From: VXPQ01 sp965116435
GTDB taxonomy: Bacteria; Bacteroidota; Rhodothermia; Rhodothermales; VXPQ01
Assembly (NCBI GenBank): GCA_965116435.1
Contig: OZ220686.1
Coordinates: 1-64,000, forward strand
DNA: 64,000 nucleotides
Direction: 5' to 3'
Both the position numbers and the translations under genes were made by a program. The notes beneath the pieces are model-generated. The model searched no databases and was not told where the DNA came from. It worked only from the letters and a program-made list of their open reading frames with translations. Shown here in pieces: positions 16,352 to 25,933 of the stretch; the stretch's first letter is position 1, and each line of letters begins with the position of its first letter.

Positions 16352-18256
16352 TCAGGGCGCTTCCTGAACGTATAGCTCGCTTCCTTTGTCTGCAAATTCC
16401 TTCGCTTTGGATTCGAGGCCTTGCTGCACGGCGTCCGTTTCGGCGATTCCTTGCTCCCGGGCGTAGTCGCGTATATCCTGCGTGATTTTCATGGAGCAGA
16501 ATTTCGGCCCGCACATGGAGCAGAAATGGGCCACTTTCGCGCCCTCCGCGGGAAGCGTTTCGTCGTGAAAATCGCGGGCGGTATCCGGGTCCAGCGAGAG
16601 GTTGAACTGATCGCGCCAGCGAAATTCGAAGCGGGCCTTGCTGAGCGCATTGTCGCGGAGCTGGGCGGTGGGGTGGCCTTTGGCCAGGTCCGCGGCATGG
16701 GCTGCGATCTTGTAGGTTATAACCCCGTCTTTTACATCTTTCTTGTTGGGCAAGCCCAGATGTTCTTTGGGCGTAACGTAACAGAGCATGGCCGTGCCGA
16801 ACCACCCGATCATCGCGGCGCCTATGGCCGACGTGATGTGGTCGTATCCGGGGGCTATATCGGTCGTCAGCGGGCCGAGCGTGTAGAACGGCGCTTCCCC
16901 GCATGTTTCGAGCTGCCGGGTTACGTTTTCCCGGATCATCTGCATCGGAACATGTCCCGGCCCCTCGATCATCACCTGCACGTCGTGTTTCCAGGCGATA
17001 TGCGTAAGCTCCCCAAGCGTATCGAGCTCGGCGAACTGGGCGGCGTCGTTCGCGTCGGCAATGGAGCCGGGACGCAGCCCGTCGCCGAGGGAGAAGGCGA
17101 TATCGTACGCCTTCATGATTTCGCATATTTCTTCGAACTCCGTGTAGAGAAAACTTTCCTGGTGGTGCGCCAGACACCACTTGGCCATAATGGAGCCGCC
17201 GCGCGAAACGACGCCCGTAACCCGGTCGGCGGTGAGCGGTACGTAGTGCAGCAGCACGCCCGCATGGATCGTGAAATAATCCACGCCTTGCTCGGCCTGC
17301 TCGATCAGCGTATCCCGGTATATTTCCCAGGTCAATTCTTCCGGCTTGCCATCCACTTTTTCCAGCGCCTGATAGATGGGCACCGTACCGATCGGCACCG
17401 GCGCATTCCGCAGGATCCATTCCCGGGTTTCATGGATATTGTCGCCCGTCGAAAGGTCCATGATCGTATCGGCGCCCCAGCGGCACGCCCAGACCGCCTT
17501 TTCTACTTCTTCCTCGATGTTCGACGTCACGGCGGAATTGCCGATATTTGCGTTGATTTTCACGAGAAAGTTTCGCCCGATGATCATGGGCTCGCTTTCC
17601 GGATGATTGATATTGTTCGGGATAATGGCGCGTCCCGAGGCGACTTCTTGCCGCACGAACTCCGGGGTGATGGGATTGGGCTGGATGCGGGCGTTGAAAT
17701 CCACGCCGTGATGGCGCTGCGCGAGCGCTCCGTAATAGTCGCCCAGTTCGTCCAGCCGCTGATTCTCCCGGATGGCCACGTATTCCATTTCGGGCGTTAC
17801 GACGCCCTTTTTGGCGTAATGCATTTGCGTGACGTTGCATCCCGGGGCGGCGCGCAAGGGCTTCCGCATGTTTCGGAACGTGATCCCGTTGGATCGCTCC
17901 AGCCGTTTCCGTGCGAATTCCGAGGTGAAGTCGGGGAGTTCCAAAACGTCCCCCCGGTCCCTGATCCAGGGTTCCCGAAGCCTCGGAAGGCCTTGGCGCA
18001 CATCTACATCCGCGTCAGGATCGGTATACGGCCCGCTGGTATCGTACACGGTTATGTTCGCATTGCCGGCCTTGGGGCCGCCGGAGACCGTATGTTCGGT
18101 TTCGATCTCCCGCATCGCCACGCGTATGTCGTGGATTTTTCCGTCTACGAATATTTTTCTGGAATTCGGGAACGGGTCTCTCGTGATGACGGATTGCGCA
18201 GGTATTTTTTCTTGTTTACGGGGAGATCCCATGGGCGACCGACCTCTTGCGAGCAT
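16352..18256 (-). CDS. thiC: Phosphomethylpyrimidine synthase ThiC
   Basis: This radical-SAM enzyme converts aminoimidazole ribotide to hydroxymethylpyrimidine phosphate in thiamine biosynthesis. The protein has 634 residues, a normal length. Recognisable parts are the N-terminal ThiC-associated domain, NPITPEFVRQEVASGRAIIPNN, MIEGPGHVPMQ, and the C-terminal iron-sulfur motif CSMCGPKFCS (C-x2-C-x4-C). No TPP riboswitch is visible upstream, which is unusual because many bacterial thiC genes have one. No other thiamine gene is adjacent. MsrP follows in the same direction. Confidence 0.96.
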   Translation of the reverse strand: MLARGRSPMGSPRKQEKIPAQSVITRDPFPNSRKIFVDGKIHDIRVAMREIETEHTVSGGPKAGNANITVYDTSGPYTDPDADVDVRQGLPRLREPWIRDRGDVLELPDFTSEFARKRLERSNGITFRNMRKPLRAAPGCNVTQMHYAKKGVVTPEMEYVAIRENQRLDELGDYYGALAQRHHGVDFNARIQPNPITPEFVRQEVASGRAIIPNNINHPESEPMIIGRNFLVKINANIGNSAVTSNIEEEVEKAVWACRWGADTIMDLSTGDNIHETREWILRNAPVPIGTVPIYQALEKVDGKPEELTWEIYRDTLIEQAEQGVDYFTIHAGVLLHYVPLTADRVTGVVSRGGSIMAKWCLAHHQESFLYTEFEEICEIMKAYDIAFSLGDGLRPGSIADANDAAQFAELDTLGELTHIAWKHDVQVMIEGPGHVPMQMIRENVTRQLETCGEAPFYTLGPLTTDIAPGYDHITSAIGAAMIGWFGTAMLCYVTPKEHLGLPNKKDVKDGVITYKIAAHAADLAKGHPTAQLRDNALSKARFEFRWRDQFNLSLDPDTARDFHDETLPAEGAKVAHFCSMCGPKFCSMKITQDIRDYAREQGIAETDAVQQGLESKAKEFADKGSELYVQEAP

Positions 18257-18340
18257 ATGTTGGACAGTGTGCCAGATGCCGGGGAACGCAGGCCCTGACC
18301 GATGTCATACCCTACCCTGCGGCCGCGCGTCTGTTCCTTA

Positions 18341-18360
18341 AGGATGCGCTGATTACGTCG
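18341..18360. repeat. REP/MITE-like element, copy C (single end)
   Basis: The sequence AGGATGCGCTGATTACGTCG matches the terminal repeat of the element family seen at 13481, 35457 and 53386. No clear inverted partner is present nearby. It lies about 85 bp upstream of the thiC start. Confidence 0.45.
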
Positions 18361-18497
18361 CAAAGATCAGAGGCATTGAGGTGTGCGCTGGCAAGGAATG
18401 ACGAAGCAGGTAGTGTGGCGGCCCCGCGTAATGAGGAATGACGCAGCCAGCGTGCTCCTCGATGCCTCCCGAAGGGCGGGTCGGCTGCCGGCGGCGC

Positions 18498-19178
18498 TCA
18501 GGAGTTTTCGTACGGGTACCGATGCGCCAGCGCATGCGGGTCTTCGCCGCCCATGTACCGGGCCCACAGCAACGTATTGCGTAGTTGCTGAAGCAGGGGA
18601 CCGCGCTTTTGGAAGCGCCGCGCCGAGGACACGACGCATGTTTTCAGAAAGACGAACCCGCCTCGCGCATGGATTTTCCGCACGAGTTCGAGGTCTTCGA
18701 AAATGGGCACGTCCGGGTAGCCGCCCGATTCCTCGAATACGGCGCGGCGCACAAAGCACCCCCGATCTCCAAAACACAAGGCGGGCAGCTGCACGTGCGA
18801 GCACCAGGCGTAAAACCGTAGCAGGGGGGTTGCCTGGTCGAAGGCGAGCCGGAAGACGCCGCCCGGGCAGGCAGGATCGGCGAGGGCGGTCCGGATGGCG
18901 GCGAGGCCGTCCGGCGGCAGGAGCGTGTCCGCGTGCAGAAAAAGCAACAGGTCGCCGCGGGCCTGCGCGGCCCCCGCGTTCATTTGCCGGGATCGTCCGC
19001 GCGGCGCCTGAATGACCTGTGCGTATCGGCGGGCGATCGCCGCCGTTTCGTCCAGGGACCCGCCGTCCGAGACGATGATTTCGTGCGGGGGCGCTTGTCG
19101 CCGTACGGACTGCAAGGTTTTTTCGATGCCTTCCGCCTCGTTCAACGCGGGGATTACGACCGAAATGAGCGGCTCCAC
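18498..19178 (-). CDS. Family 2 glycosyltransferase, TIGR04283 type
   Basis: This 226-residue GT-A enzyme has the N-terminal nucleotide-sugar fold (ISVVIPALNEAEGIEKTL) and the acidic motif LLFLHADTLLP. FGDRGCFVRRAVFEESGGYP and PIFEDLELVRKI are typical of the small TIGR04283 transferases, some of which are linked to arsenosugar formation. The acceptor cannot be told from sequence. It has no signal peptide and only a weak C-terminal hydrophobic stretch. It starts 1 bp after the stop of the DDAH-like gene, which indicates translational coupling, but a common pathway is not obvious. Confidence 0.85.
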   Translation of the reverse strand: MEPLISVVIPALNEAEGIEKTLQSVRRQAPPHEIIVSDGGSLDETAAIARRYAQVIQAPRGRSRQMNAGAAQARGDLLLFLHADTLLPPDGLAAIRTALADPACPGGVFRLAFDQATPLLRFYAWCSHVQLPALCFGDRGCFVRRAVFEESGGYPDVPIFEDLELVRKIHARGGFVFLKTCVVSSARRFQKRGPLLQQLRNTLLWARYMGGEDPHALAHRYPYENS

Positions 19179-19179
19179 C

Positions 19180-20064
19180 TTACCAGAAGGTCAGCTTCAT
19201 GCAATAGATCGCGGCCCCGGATTTCAGAAATTCTCCCACATCGATTCCGATCGGTTCGAATCCCGCCTCCCGCAAGCGCTCCATGGTGTGCACGGCGCCT
19301 TCCTGAAGCAGCACATGGCGGCCATCCGGGCAGTGCGCATTGCAGGCCAGCCGTTCGCGCGCCTCGTCTTCGGGCGTTTCCACGACGCGCTCGAAGAGCC
19401 TGCGGACCATGGCGATGTCTTCGTCGCGCAGCGCAGCCGGGCAGATCATGGCCGTCCGTTCGTCCAGCGCGCAGAAGGAGGTGTCCAGGTGGTAGAAGGC
19501 CTCGTCGTCGAGGCGCATCGGGATGACGGGGACCTTCAGCATGGCGGCGAGGGCGTCGTGGGCGGCCCGGTCGGTGCGTTGCCCGTATCCTCCCCAGAGC
19601 AGGCGCCTGCCGGGATGCCAGATGGCGTCGCCGCCTCCTTCGAAGAGGATGCCTTCGGGGAGATGCCGCACCTCGCATCCCTGCTCCCGAAAAAATCGCG
19701 CAAGGTGCGGCGTTTCGTCGTAGCGGGCTTTCGTGGCCATGCGGCTCATGACCACGCCCGGCGCGTTATCCGGGCCCAGAAACGGCGTGGCGGCGTTGGC
19801 GGTGAACACCATATCGCAGAGTCCTTCCACGCCCGACGTGATGCGTACGTCCAGGCCCAGCTGCCGGTACGTATTCCGCAACGTTTTCCATTGACGTCGC
19901 GCCTTGACCCGGTCCACGTTGCCTACGTGGCGGGTCATATGCGGATTGATGATCCACTGCACGTCGTAATACGCCGGCGTCGCCAGTGCAACCCGCTTTG
20001 GCAGGGGCATTCTGGGGAGGTCCCCGACGGTAAAATCAATATGTTCGACGGATTCTATAATCAT
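19180..20064 (-). CDS. DDAH/amidinotransferase-fold hydrolase
   Basis: This 294-residue protein belongs to the pentein superfamily, which hydrolyses guanidino substrates such as dimethylarginine or arginine. Visible elements are MVFTANAATPFL, LFEGGGDAIWHPGRRLLWGG, AFYHLDTSFCALD with the catalytic His, and a C-terminal Cys nucleophile in SGAAIYCMKLTFW. The substrate is not determined: the sequence is closer to the dimethylargininase/citrulline-forming group than to glycine amidinotransferase. The catalytic residues are all present. It is coupled to the downstream glycosyltransferase gene, and the gap of about 150 bp to pgk suggests a separate promoter. Confidence 0.85.
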   Translation of the reverse strand: MIIESVEHIDFTVGDLPRMPLPKRVALATPAYYDVQWIINPHMTRHVGNVDRVKARRQWKTLRNTYRQLGLDVRITSGVEGLCDMVFTANAATPFLGPDNAPGVVMSRMATKARYDETPHLARFFREQGCEVRHLPEGILFEGGGDAIWHPGRRLLWGGYGQRTDRAAHDALAAMLKVPVIPMRLDDEAFYHLDTSFCALDERTAMICPAALRDEDIAMVRRLFERVVETPEDEARERLACNAHCPDGRHVLLQEGAVHTMERLREAGFEPIGIDVGEFLKSGAAIYCMKLTFW

Positions 20065-20216
20065 GGCGGCGCCAGCGAGGCCAGGTGAAGCGTGTATGGG
20101 GGCCTATGGACAATTGGACGAGATGCGCAAGCGGGTGACGGTTGCGTTGAGGGTGCGAGCCCCTGTTGGGCGTTCTTGTTGCGAATATCGGGAATTTGCG
20201 CGGTTGTCCGGTCGCG

Positions 20217-21407
20217 CTATGCGTCCTGCAGCACAGCGACGCCGGGCAGCGTTTTGCCTTCCAGAAATTCCAGCATGGCGCCGCCGCCCGTCGATACATG
20301 GCTTATCCGCTCGGCGTATCCCGCCTGCGAAACGGCGGCGACCGAATCTCCGCCGCCGACGATGGTCAGCGCGCCGCGCCGGGTGGCTTCGGCCAGCGCT
20401 TCGGCCATAGCCAGCGTTCCCCGGGCGAAATTCGGCATTTCGAATACGCCCATCGGGCCATTCCATACGATCGTGCGCGCTTCCCGGATCGTCCGGGCGT
20501 ACGCCTCGACAGTTTCCGGGCCAATGTCCAGTCCCATCTCGCCCTCTGGAATGGCCCCGGAAACGGTATGGCGGGGCGCCTCGTTGTCGAATGCGGGGGC
20601 GGTCACGTGGTCTGTGGGCAGCTGGATTTTGCCGCCCGCCTTCTGGTACAGCGCCCGCGCATCGTCCAGACGATCTTCCTCGACTCTGGACGCGCCCGTT
20701 CGGCGGCCCAGCGCTTTCAGGAAGGTGTAGCTCATGGCGCCGCCGACGAGGAGCGCATCGACCCGGTCCAGCAAATTCTCGATGATCCCGATTTTGTCGG
20801 ACACCTTGGCCCCGCCGAGGACGGCCACGTACGGCGTTTTCGGGCCGTCGAGCAGCCGGGACAGGTACTCGATTTCCCGGGCAAGCAGGAAGCCCATGCC
20901 CGTTTCCTGCACCTGACGCGCTACGCCTTCCGTCGAAGCATGGGCGCGATGGCATGTTCCGAACGCGTCGTTTACGTACAGGTCCGCAAGGGAAGCCAGT
21001 TCGGCGGCGAGGGCCGGATCGTTCTTCGTTTCGCCCGGATGGAACCGGGTGTTTTCGAGCACGATCGCTTCGCCGTCGTTCAGCGTCTGGATCGCCTGCC
21101 GGTGGGCAGGGTCCACGGGGCCGGTCGTATGCTCCACGAAGCGCACGCGCGCCTCCAGCAGTTCCCGCAAGCGGTCCGCCGCGGGGCGCAACGTAAAGGC
21201 GGGGTTTGCGACCCCCTTCGGACGCCCCAGATGGCTCGTCAGAATGGCCTTGCCGCCGCCCGCAAGGATGGCGCGTATGGTAGGCAGCGCGGCCCGAATG
21301 CGGGTATCGTCTCCGATTACGCCGTCCGCAATCGGTACGTTGAAGTCAACGCGGACCAGCACGCGCCGTCCGCGCACCGCCATGGTGTCGAGGGTTCGTT
21401 TTGGCAT
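20217..21407 (-). CDS. pgk: Phosphoglycerate kinase
   Basis: PGK transfers the acyl phosphate of 1,3-bisphosphoglycerate to ADP in glycolysis. The 396-residue length is normal. The N-terminal signature VRGRRVLVRVDFNVPIADG, the substrate region ILTSHLGRPKG and the C-terminal nucleotide-binding GGGDSVAAV are all visible. It starts 15 bp after the gap stop codon, so gap and pgk form the usual glycolytic operon. Confidence 0.97.
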   Translation of the reverse strand: MPKRTLDTMAVRGRRVLVRVDFNVPIADGVIGDDTRIRAALPTIRAILAGGGKAILTSHLGRPKGVANPAFTLRPAADRLRELLEARVRFVEHTTGPVDPAHRQAIQTLNDGEAIVLENTRFHPGETKNDPALAAELASLADLYVNDAFGTCHRAHASTEGVARQVQETGMGFLLAREIEYLSRLLDGPKTPYVAVLGGAKVSDKIGIIENLLDRVDALLVGGAMSYTFLKALGRRTGASRVEEDRLDDARALYQKAGGKIQLPTDHVTAPAFDNEAPRHTVSGAIPEGEMGLDIGPETVEAYARTIREARTIVWNGPMGVFEMPNFARGTLAMAEALAEATRRGALTIVGGGDSVAAVSQAGYAERISHVSTGGGAMLEFLEGKTLPGVAVLQDA

Positions 21408-21422
21408 GCGGGGGCGCTCCGG

Positions 21423-22424
21423 TCACCCGGCGATTTTTTCCACGAGCTCCGCCACCCGGCACGAGTATCCCCACTCGTTGTCATACCAGCCGACGATTTT
21501 CACCGTGGTTTCGTGCGCCATGGTGCACGGCGCATCGAAAATGCAGGAATGCGGGTTGTGGAGAATATCGTTCGAGACAAGCGGCTCTTCGCTGTATTCG
21601 AGGATGCCTTTCAGGTCATTCGCCGCCGCTTCGCGGAACGCCGCATTGACTTCTTCTGCGGAGGCGGCCCGTCCCAGTTCGGCGGTAAGGTCCGTCACGG
21701 AGCCGGCCGGCGTCGGTACGCGGAGCGCCATGCCGTCCAGTTTGCCTTGCAAGTGCGGCAACACCAGGCCCACCGCCTTGGCGGCGCCGGTGGTCGTCGG
21801 GACGATGGAGAGGGCGGCGGCCCGGGCGCGGCGCAAGTCGGAGTGCGGCCCGTCTACGAGCGCCTGGTCCGACGTGTAGGCATGCACTGTGGTGATGAAG
21901 CCGCGCTGTACGCCAAAGTGGTCGTCCAGCACCTTGACCATCGGGGCCAGGCAGTTCGTGGTGCAGCTGGCGTTGGAAAGCAAGGTTTCCTCGCCCGTCA
22001 ACGCTCCGTCGTTGACGCCGATGACTACGGTGGCGTCTACCGCGCCCTTGGCGGGCGCCGAGACGATGACTTTCGACGCGCCCGCCTCGATATGCTTGCC
22101 GGCTTCTGCCGCCGACCGGAAAATGCCGGTGGATTCCACAACGATGTCTGCGCCCAGGTCGCCCCAGGGAAGCTGGGCGGGGTCCCGTTCCGAGAAGACC
22201 GGATAGGCGTTTCCGTTCACCACGAGGGTGTTTCCGTCGGCATGTACGTCGCCCGGGAAGCGGCCTTGCACCGAGTCGTATTTGAGCAGGTGCGCAAGCG
22301 TGGCGGCGCTGGTCAGGTCATTGATCCCGACAATCTGAATGTTTTCGAGCGGACGTTCGAGGATGGCGCGAAAGACGAGTCTGCCGATGCGTCCGAATCC
22401 GTTGATGCCAATTTGGGTAGCCAT
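21423..22424 (-). CDS. gap: Type I glyceraldehyde-3-phosphate dehydrogenase
   Basis: This enzyme oxidises glyceraldehyde-3-phosphate to 1,3-bisphosphoglycerate with NAD. The ATG at 22424 gives 333 residues beginning MATQIGINGFGRIGRLVFRA, the Rossmann GFGRIGR motif. The active-site Cys is in LLSNASCTTNCLAP, and the C-terminal WYDNEWGYSCRVAEL is typical. The frame is open to 22544, but the extra 40 residues are not conserved in the family. It is the first gene of the gap-pgk operon. Confidence 0.97.
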   Translation of the reverse strand: MATQIGINGFGRIGRLVFRAILERPLENIQIVGINDLTSAATLAHLLKYDSVQGRFPGDVHADGNTLVVNGNAYPVFSERDPAQLPWGDLGADIVVESTGIFRSAAEAGKHIEAGASKVIVSAPAKGAVDATVVIGVNDGALTGEETLLSNASCTTNCLAPMVKVLDDHFGVQRGFITTVHAYTSDQALVDGPHSDLRRARAAALSIVPTTTGAAKAVGLVLPHLQGKLDGMALRVPTPAGSVTDLTAELGRAASAEEVNAAFREAAANDLKGILEYSEEPLVSNDILHNPHSCIFDAPCTMAHETTVKIVGWYDNEWGYSCRVAELVEKIAG

Positions 22425-22813
22425 AAGGTTTTGTAAGAGCGATTTTCTGAAAAAAGAGCCTGCGAGGGTGTGCAGGGCCGATGTGCGCCGGGGCGCGTCA
22501 AACGATGCAGTAAACGGATCCCGACCGGCTTCGATCCATGCCATGCGCCGGATTTGGTGAAAATCTTGTCTAAAAACGCCGTATCGCCGGGTTTGCGGCG
22601 GGTTGCGGGGCCAAAAGACGGACCTTCTGCCCGTCCATGCGCATAAAAGCGGCGTTTCGTATTATTACGGTATCGTTACGGAAGCCCCCCGGGCGTCCTG
22701 CGCATTTTAGCAAATATTTTAGCCACGTTGCCTTTTCGGAAAAAAGGCCGGATATCCATGCGACGCATTTTCGCAGGGGTCCCGGATTTTTTCGCTCCGC
22801 ATCTCGAAACTCC

Positions 22814-23518
22814 ATGCCGACTCCAAAGCCCCCCCGAAATATTTCCCGAAAACATGCGTTGCGCGAGGACACGGTCGTCACGTTCTATGCGCGCGTCTGG
22901 CGGTTTGTAGACGCCTATCGCACGCCGGTCTACGGCGCTGCCGGCGTGCTGGTTGCGCTGGCCGTGGCGACCGTGGGCTACGTGTTTTGGCAGGGACAGC
23001 GCGCTGCCGAAGCCGACGACCTCCTTGCGGCCGTACTGCCCCTGTACGAGCAGGCGTCGTATCAGGAGGCGCTGGACGGTTCGCTTGAGCAACTTGGCCT
23101 GGTGGAGATCGCCGATGCGTACGGCGGCACCCCTGCGGGGAATCTTGCGCGGTTCTATGCTGCGGATGCGCTGTTCGAACTGGGCGAATACGACCGGGCG
23201 CTTTCGTATTTCCAGGATTTCGACAAGGGATCGAATTTCATTGGCGCGGGCGCCCTTGCCGGCGAGGCGGCGGCCTGGGAGCAGCGCGAGGAATATGGCC
23301 GCGCCGCGGATTTGTACCGCCGCGCCGCGCGCCACTTCGAGAGTGCATTGACCACGCCGGAATACCTTCTGTACGCCGGGCAATTGTACGAGCAGGCAGG
23401 GCAGTACGAGGACGCCGTCGAACAATACGAAGCCGTCGAGGCGGAATATCCGGAATCCAGCCAGGCCGCGAATATTCGGGTGTATATTGCGCGCGCCACG
23501 GCGAAGCAGTCATCCTGA
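22814..23518 (+). CDS. TPR-containing membrane-anchored protein (YfgM-like)
   Basis: The ATG at 22814 gives 234 residues: a basic N-terminus, one membrane helix (VYGAAGVLVALAVATVGYVFW) and then tetratricopeptide repeats. These include YQEALDGSLEQL, LFELGEYDRALSYFQDF and LYEQAGQYEDAVEQYEAVEAEYP. The layout resembles YfgM-type ancillary periplasmic chaperone or assembly factors. The exact partner is unknown. It stops 8 bp before the response regulator gene, so the two are probably co-transcribed. Confidence 0.75.
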   Translation: MPTPKPPRNISRKHALREDTVVTFYARVWRFVDAYRTPVYGAAGVLVALAVATVGYVFWQGQRAAEADDLLAAVLPLYEQASYQEALDGSLEQLGLVEIADAYGGTPAGNLARFYAADALFELGEYDRALSYFQDFDKGSNFIGAGALAGEAAAWEQREEYGRAADLYRRAARHFESALTTPEYLLYAGQLYEQAGQYEDAVEQYEAVEAEYPESSQAANIRVYIARATAKQSS

Positions 23519-23526
23519 GCGATCGC

Positions 23527-24912
23527 ATGCCTCCCGCCATTCTTGTTGTAGACGACGAGCCGAGTATTCGCCGCACGCTGCGCGAAATATTCGAGTATGA
23601 GGGGTTCAAGGTAGAGGAGGCGGTGGATGGGGAGGACGCCCTTTCCCGGATGCGCGTCGGGCGGTACGATGTGGTCATGCTCGACGTGAACATGCCGAAG
23701 CGCAACGGCCTGGAGGTGCTTGCCGCGGCGCGCGACGAAGCGCCCGAAACGCCTGTGGTGATGCTTTCCGGGCACGGCGCCATCGAAACGGCGGTGCGGG
23801 CGACCAAACTGGGGGCCTACGATTTCATCGAGAAGCCCCCGGACCTGAATCGTTTGCTTGTTGCGGTGCGGAACGCCATGGACCGTGGGGCGCTGGCCAC
23901 GGCGAACCGGCGGATGAAGGAGACCATAGCCGCCTCCGAGGGCGAGATTACCCCTATTCTCGGCGAGAGCCCCGGCATAGAGGCCGTGCGCGAAACCATC
24001 GAACGGGTGGCCCCTTCCGAAGCGCGCGTACTCATTACGGGCGAAGCCGGCACGGGCAAGGAGCTTGTGGCCAAGTGGGTTCGCCACCTGTCGCCCAGAA
24101 AAGACGGCCCGATGGTGGACGTGAACTGCGCCGCCATCCCCGACGAACTGATCGAAAGCGAGCTCTTCGGCCATGAAAAAGGGGCGTTTACCGGGGCGGT
24201 GAAGCAGCGGATCGGCAAGTTCGAGCAAGCGGACGGGGGGACGCTGTTCCTGGACGAGGTTGGGGACATGAGTTTGTCCGCCCAGGCCAAGGTGCTTCGG
24301 GTGCTTCAGGAAAACACCATCCAGCGGGTAGGCGGGGACCGCGCGATTCCGGTGGACGTGCGCGTCGTGTGCGCGACGAACAAGGACCTTGCGGCGTGCA
24401 TCCAGGAGGAAACCTTTCGGGAGGACTTGTACTACCGCCTCAACGTGATCCCCATACATCTCCCGCCCCTTCGGGAGCGCTCCGAAGACATTCCCGCCAT
24501 CGCCGCCCGTTTCTGCAAGGACCTGGCCCGGCGGAACGGGCGCCCGGACAAACGGTTTGCGCCGGCGGCCCTGAAGCATCTCGCAGGACAGGAATGGCGC
24601 GGCAACGTACGCGAATTGCACAACGTAGTGGAGCGCCTCATCGTGCTTACGACCGACGACGAAATCCAGACAGCGGACATTGACCGGTATGTGTTTCCGC
24701 AGGCCCTGTCCCGGGACCCGCTTGCAGAATTGATGGGCGGCGCAAAAGACTGGGGCGATTTCCGCGATGCGGTGGAACGCCTGTTTCTGCAACAGAAGCT
24801 GGCCGATTTCGGCTGGAACGTGAGCCGCACTGCGGAAGCCGTCGGGATGCAGCGGTCGCATTTGTACAACAAGATGAAGAAGTACGGGATCGAACGCGAG
24901 GAGGCGGCATAG
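23527..24912 (+). CDS. Sigma54-dependent response regulator, NtrC family
   Basis: This 461-residue activator has three domains. The receiver (about 1-125) has the phospho-acceptor Asp in VVMLDVNMPKRNG and the Lys in FIEKPPD. The AAA+ domain (about 145-385) has Walker A GEAGTGKE, the sigma54-contacting GAFTGA loop in GHEKGAFTGAVKQR, Walker B TLFLDEVGD and the arginine-finger region. A C-terminal Fis-type HTH follows (WNVSRTAEAVGMQRSHLYNK). It activates sigma54 promoters after phosphorylation. No histidine kinase is adjacent, so the partner is unknown. It is followed after 7 bp by an ABC ATPase gene. Confidence 0.95.
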   Translation: MPPAILVVDDEPSIRRTLREIFEYEGFKVEEAVDGEDALSRMRVGRYDVVMLDVNMPKRNGLEVLAAARDEAPETPVVMLSGHGAIETAVRATKLGAYDFIEKPPDLNRLLVAVRNAMDRGALATANRRMKETIAASEGEITPILGESPGIEAVRETIERVAPSEARVLITGEAGTGKELVAKWVRHLSPRKDGPMVDVNCAAIPDELIESELFGHEKGAFTGAVKQRIGKFEQADGGTLFLDEVGDMSLSAQAKVLRVLQENTIQRVGGDRAIPVDVRVVCATNKDLAACIQEETFREDLYYRLNVIPIHLPPLRERSEDIPAIAARFCKDLARRNGRPDKRFAPAALKHLAGQEWRGNVRELHNVVERLIVLTTDDEIQTADIDRYVFPQALSRDPLAELMGGAKDWGDFRDAVERLFLQQKLADFGWNVSRTAEAVGMQRSHLYNKMKKYGIEREEAA

Positions 24913-24919
24913 TCCGGCC

Positions 24920-25642
24920 ATGGAGGATACTGTCTTGACGGCCAGGGCGGCGACCGGGGGGCCGCCGCTGCTTGCTGCGCGCGGACTTGAAAAGAGTTAT
25001 CCTTCGGGCGGGCGCGTCTTGCGGGTCCTCCGCGGCGTGGATTTCGAGGTCCGCACTGGCGAAGTGGCAGCTATCGTCGGGGAAAGCGGAACCGGCAAAA
25101 GTACGCTGCTGCACCTTCTGGGGGCGCTGGATCGGCCCGATGGGGGTTCGTTGTATTGCCGGGGCAATCCGGTGTTTGGCGGGACGGACGAGGAACTGGC
25201 CGCCTTTCGGAACCGGGAGATCGGGTTTGTTTTTCAGTTTCATCATCTTTTGCCGGAGTTTACCGCGCTCGAAAACGTGGCCATGCCGGCGCTCATCCGC
25301 CACCGGCGCCTTTCCGAGGTTCGCGGTCGCGTTATGGGGCTCCTCGGAATGCTGGGGCTGGCGGACCGGGCGGAGCATCGTCCCGGCGAATTGTCCGGGG
25401 GCGAACAGCAGCGCGTCGCCGTGGCCCGCGCGCTTATGAACGAGCCGGGCCTGATCCTGGCCGACGAGCCGTCCGGCAATCTCGACGCCCGCAACGCCGC
25501 GCATCTGCACGAGGAAATGATCCGGCTGAGCCGCGAAGTCGGGTGCGCCTTCGTGATTGCAACCCACAACCTCGCCCTCGCCGCCAGCGCGGACCGGAGG
25601 TTGCGGCTGGAGGAGGGGGTGTTGCGGGGGGAAGGGGGGTAG
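24920..25642 (+). CDS. ABC transporter ATP-binding protein, LolD/MacB type
   Basis: This 240-residue ATPase has Walker A GESGTGKST, the Q-loop FQFHHLLPEFTALENV, the signature LSGGEQQRVAVARAL, Walker B LILADEPSGNLD and the H-loop ATHNL. The phrase FHHLLPEFTALENV is typical of LolD, which with LolC/E releases outer-membrane lipoproteins from the inner membrane. No permease gene is next to it, so a MacB-like role is also possible. It is the last gene before the accessory island. Confidence 0.9.
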   Translation: MEDTVLTARAATGGPPLLAARGLEKSYPSGGRVLRVLRGVDFEVRTGEVAAIVGESGTGKSTLLHLLGALDRPDGGSLYCRGNPVFGGTDEELAAFRNREIGFVFQFHHLLPEFTALENVAMPALIRHRRLSEVRGRVMGLLGMLGLADRAEHRPGELSGGEQQRVAVARALMNEPGLILADEPSGNLDARNAAHLHEEMIRLSREVGCAFVIATHNLALAASADRRLRLEEGVLRGEGG

Positions 25643-25867
25643 AAAATTAGAAAAAATTATCAAAAACAGGTATTTTCCCCCACTTATGCCCGGAAAAAAG
25701 TATTTTGAACGTATGTAGTCCCCACTTCGAGCTGTTTTTTGTGTTTTGACGATATGCCCCGCTTTTTAGGGATTTATATGGAATAGTGAATACCCGTCTT
25801 ATGGTAGACCCCGATATCGCCTAAAGCCAGAAAAATTGTGAAGGCCATGTGGGGAAATAGATTTATC
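25643..25867. other. AT-rich intergenic region at the island's left edge
   Basis: The region is noticeably AT-rich compared with the upstream chromosome. I see no gene or strong hairpin in it. The whole interval 25643-26180 holds only the promoter at 25868, the flanking repeat at 25896 and one small possible ORF. Confidence 0.5.
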
Positions 25868-25896
25868 TTGACATTCTAATTTTTTATCCGTACCAT
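25868..25896 (+). promoter_or_regulatory. Predicted sigma70-type promoter upstream of the island genes
   Basis: TTGACA at 25868-25873 is followed after 17 bp by TACCAT (25891-25896). It could drive the small ORF at 25934 and the methyltransferase. The -10 is only a partial match. Confidence 0.4.
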
Positions 25897-25915
25897 TTAC
25901 CGTCAACCTAAAAGT
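25896..25915. repeat. Left copy of a 20-bp direct repeat flanking the 25.9-33.3 kb island
   Basis: TTTACCGTCAACCTAAAAGT matches TATACCGTCAACCTACAAGT at 33273-33292 at 18 of 20 positions, in the same orientation. The two copies bracket the methyltransferase, the small genes and the ubiquitin-like operon. This is compatible with an attachment-site pair or a target duplication. Confidence 0.5.
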
Positions 25916-25933
25916 CATACCCCCCGAAACGTT

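Noticed and set aside
18257..18400. TPP riboswitch upstream of thiC
   Set aside because: I looked on the minus strand for the conserved CTGAGA and ACC..GAACCTGAT..GG blocks and did not find them in order.
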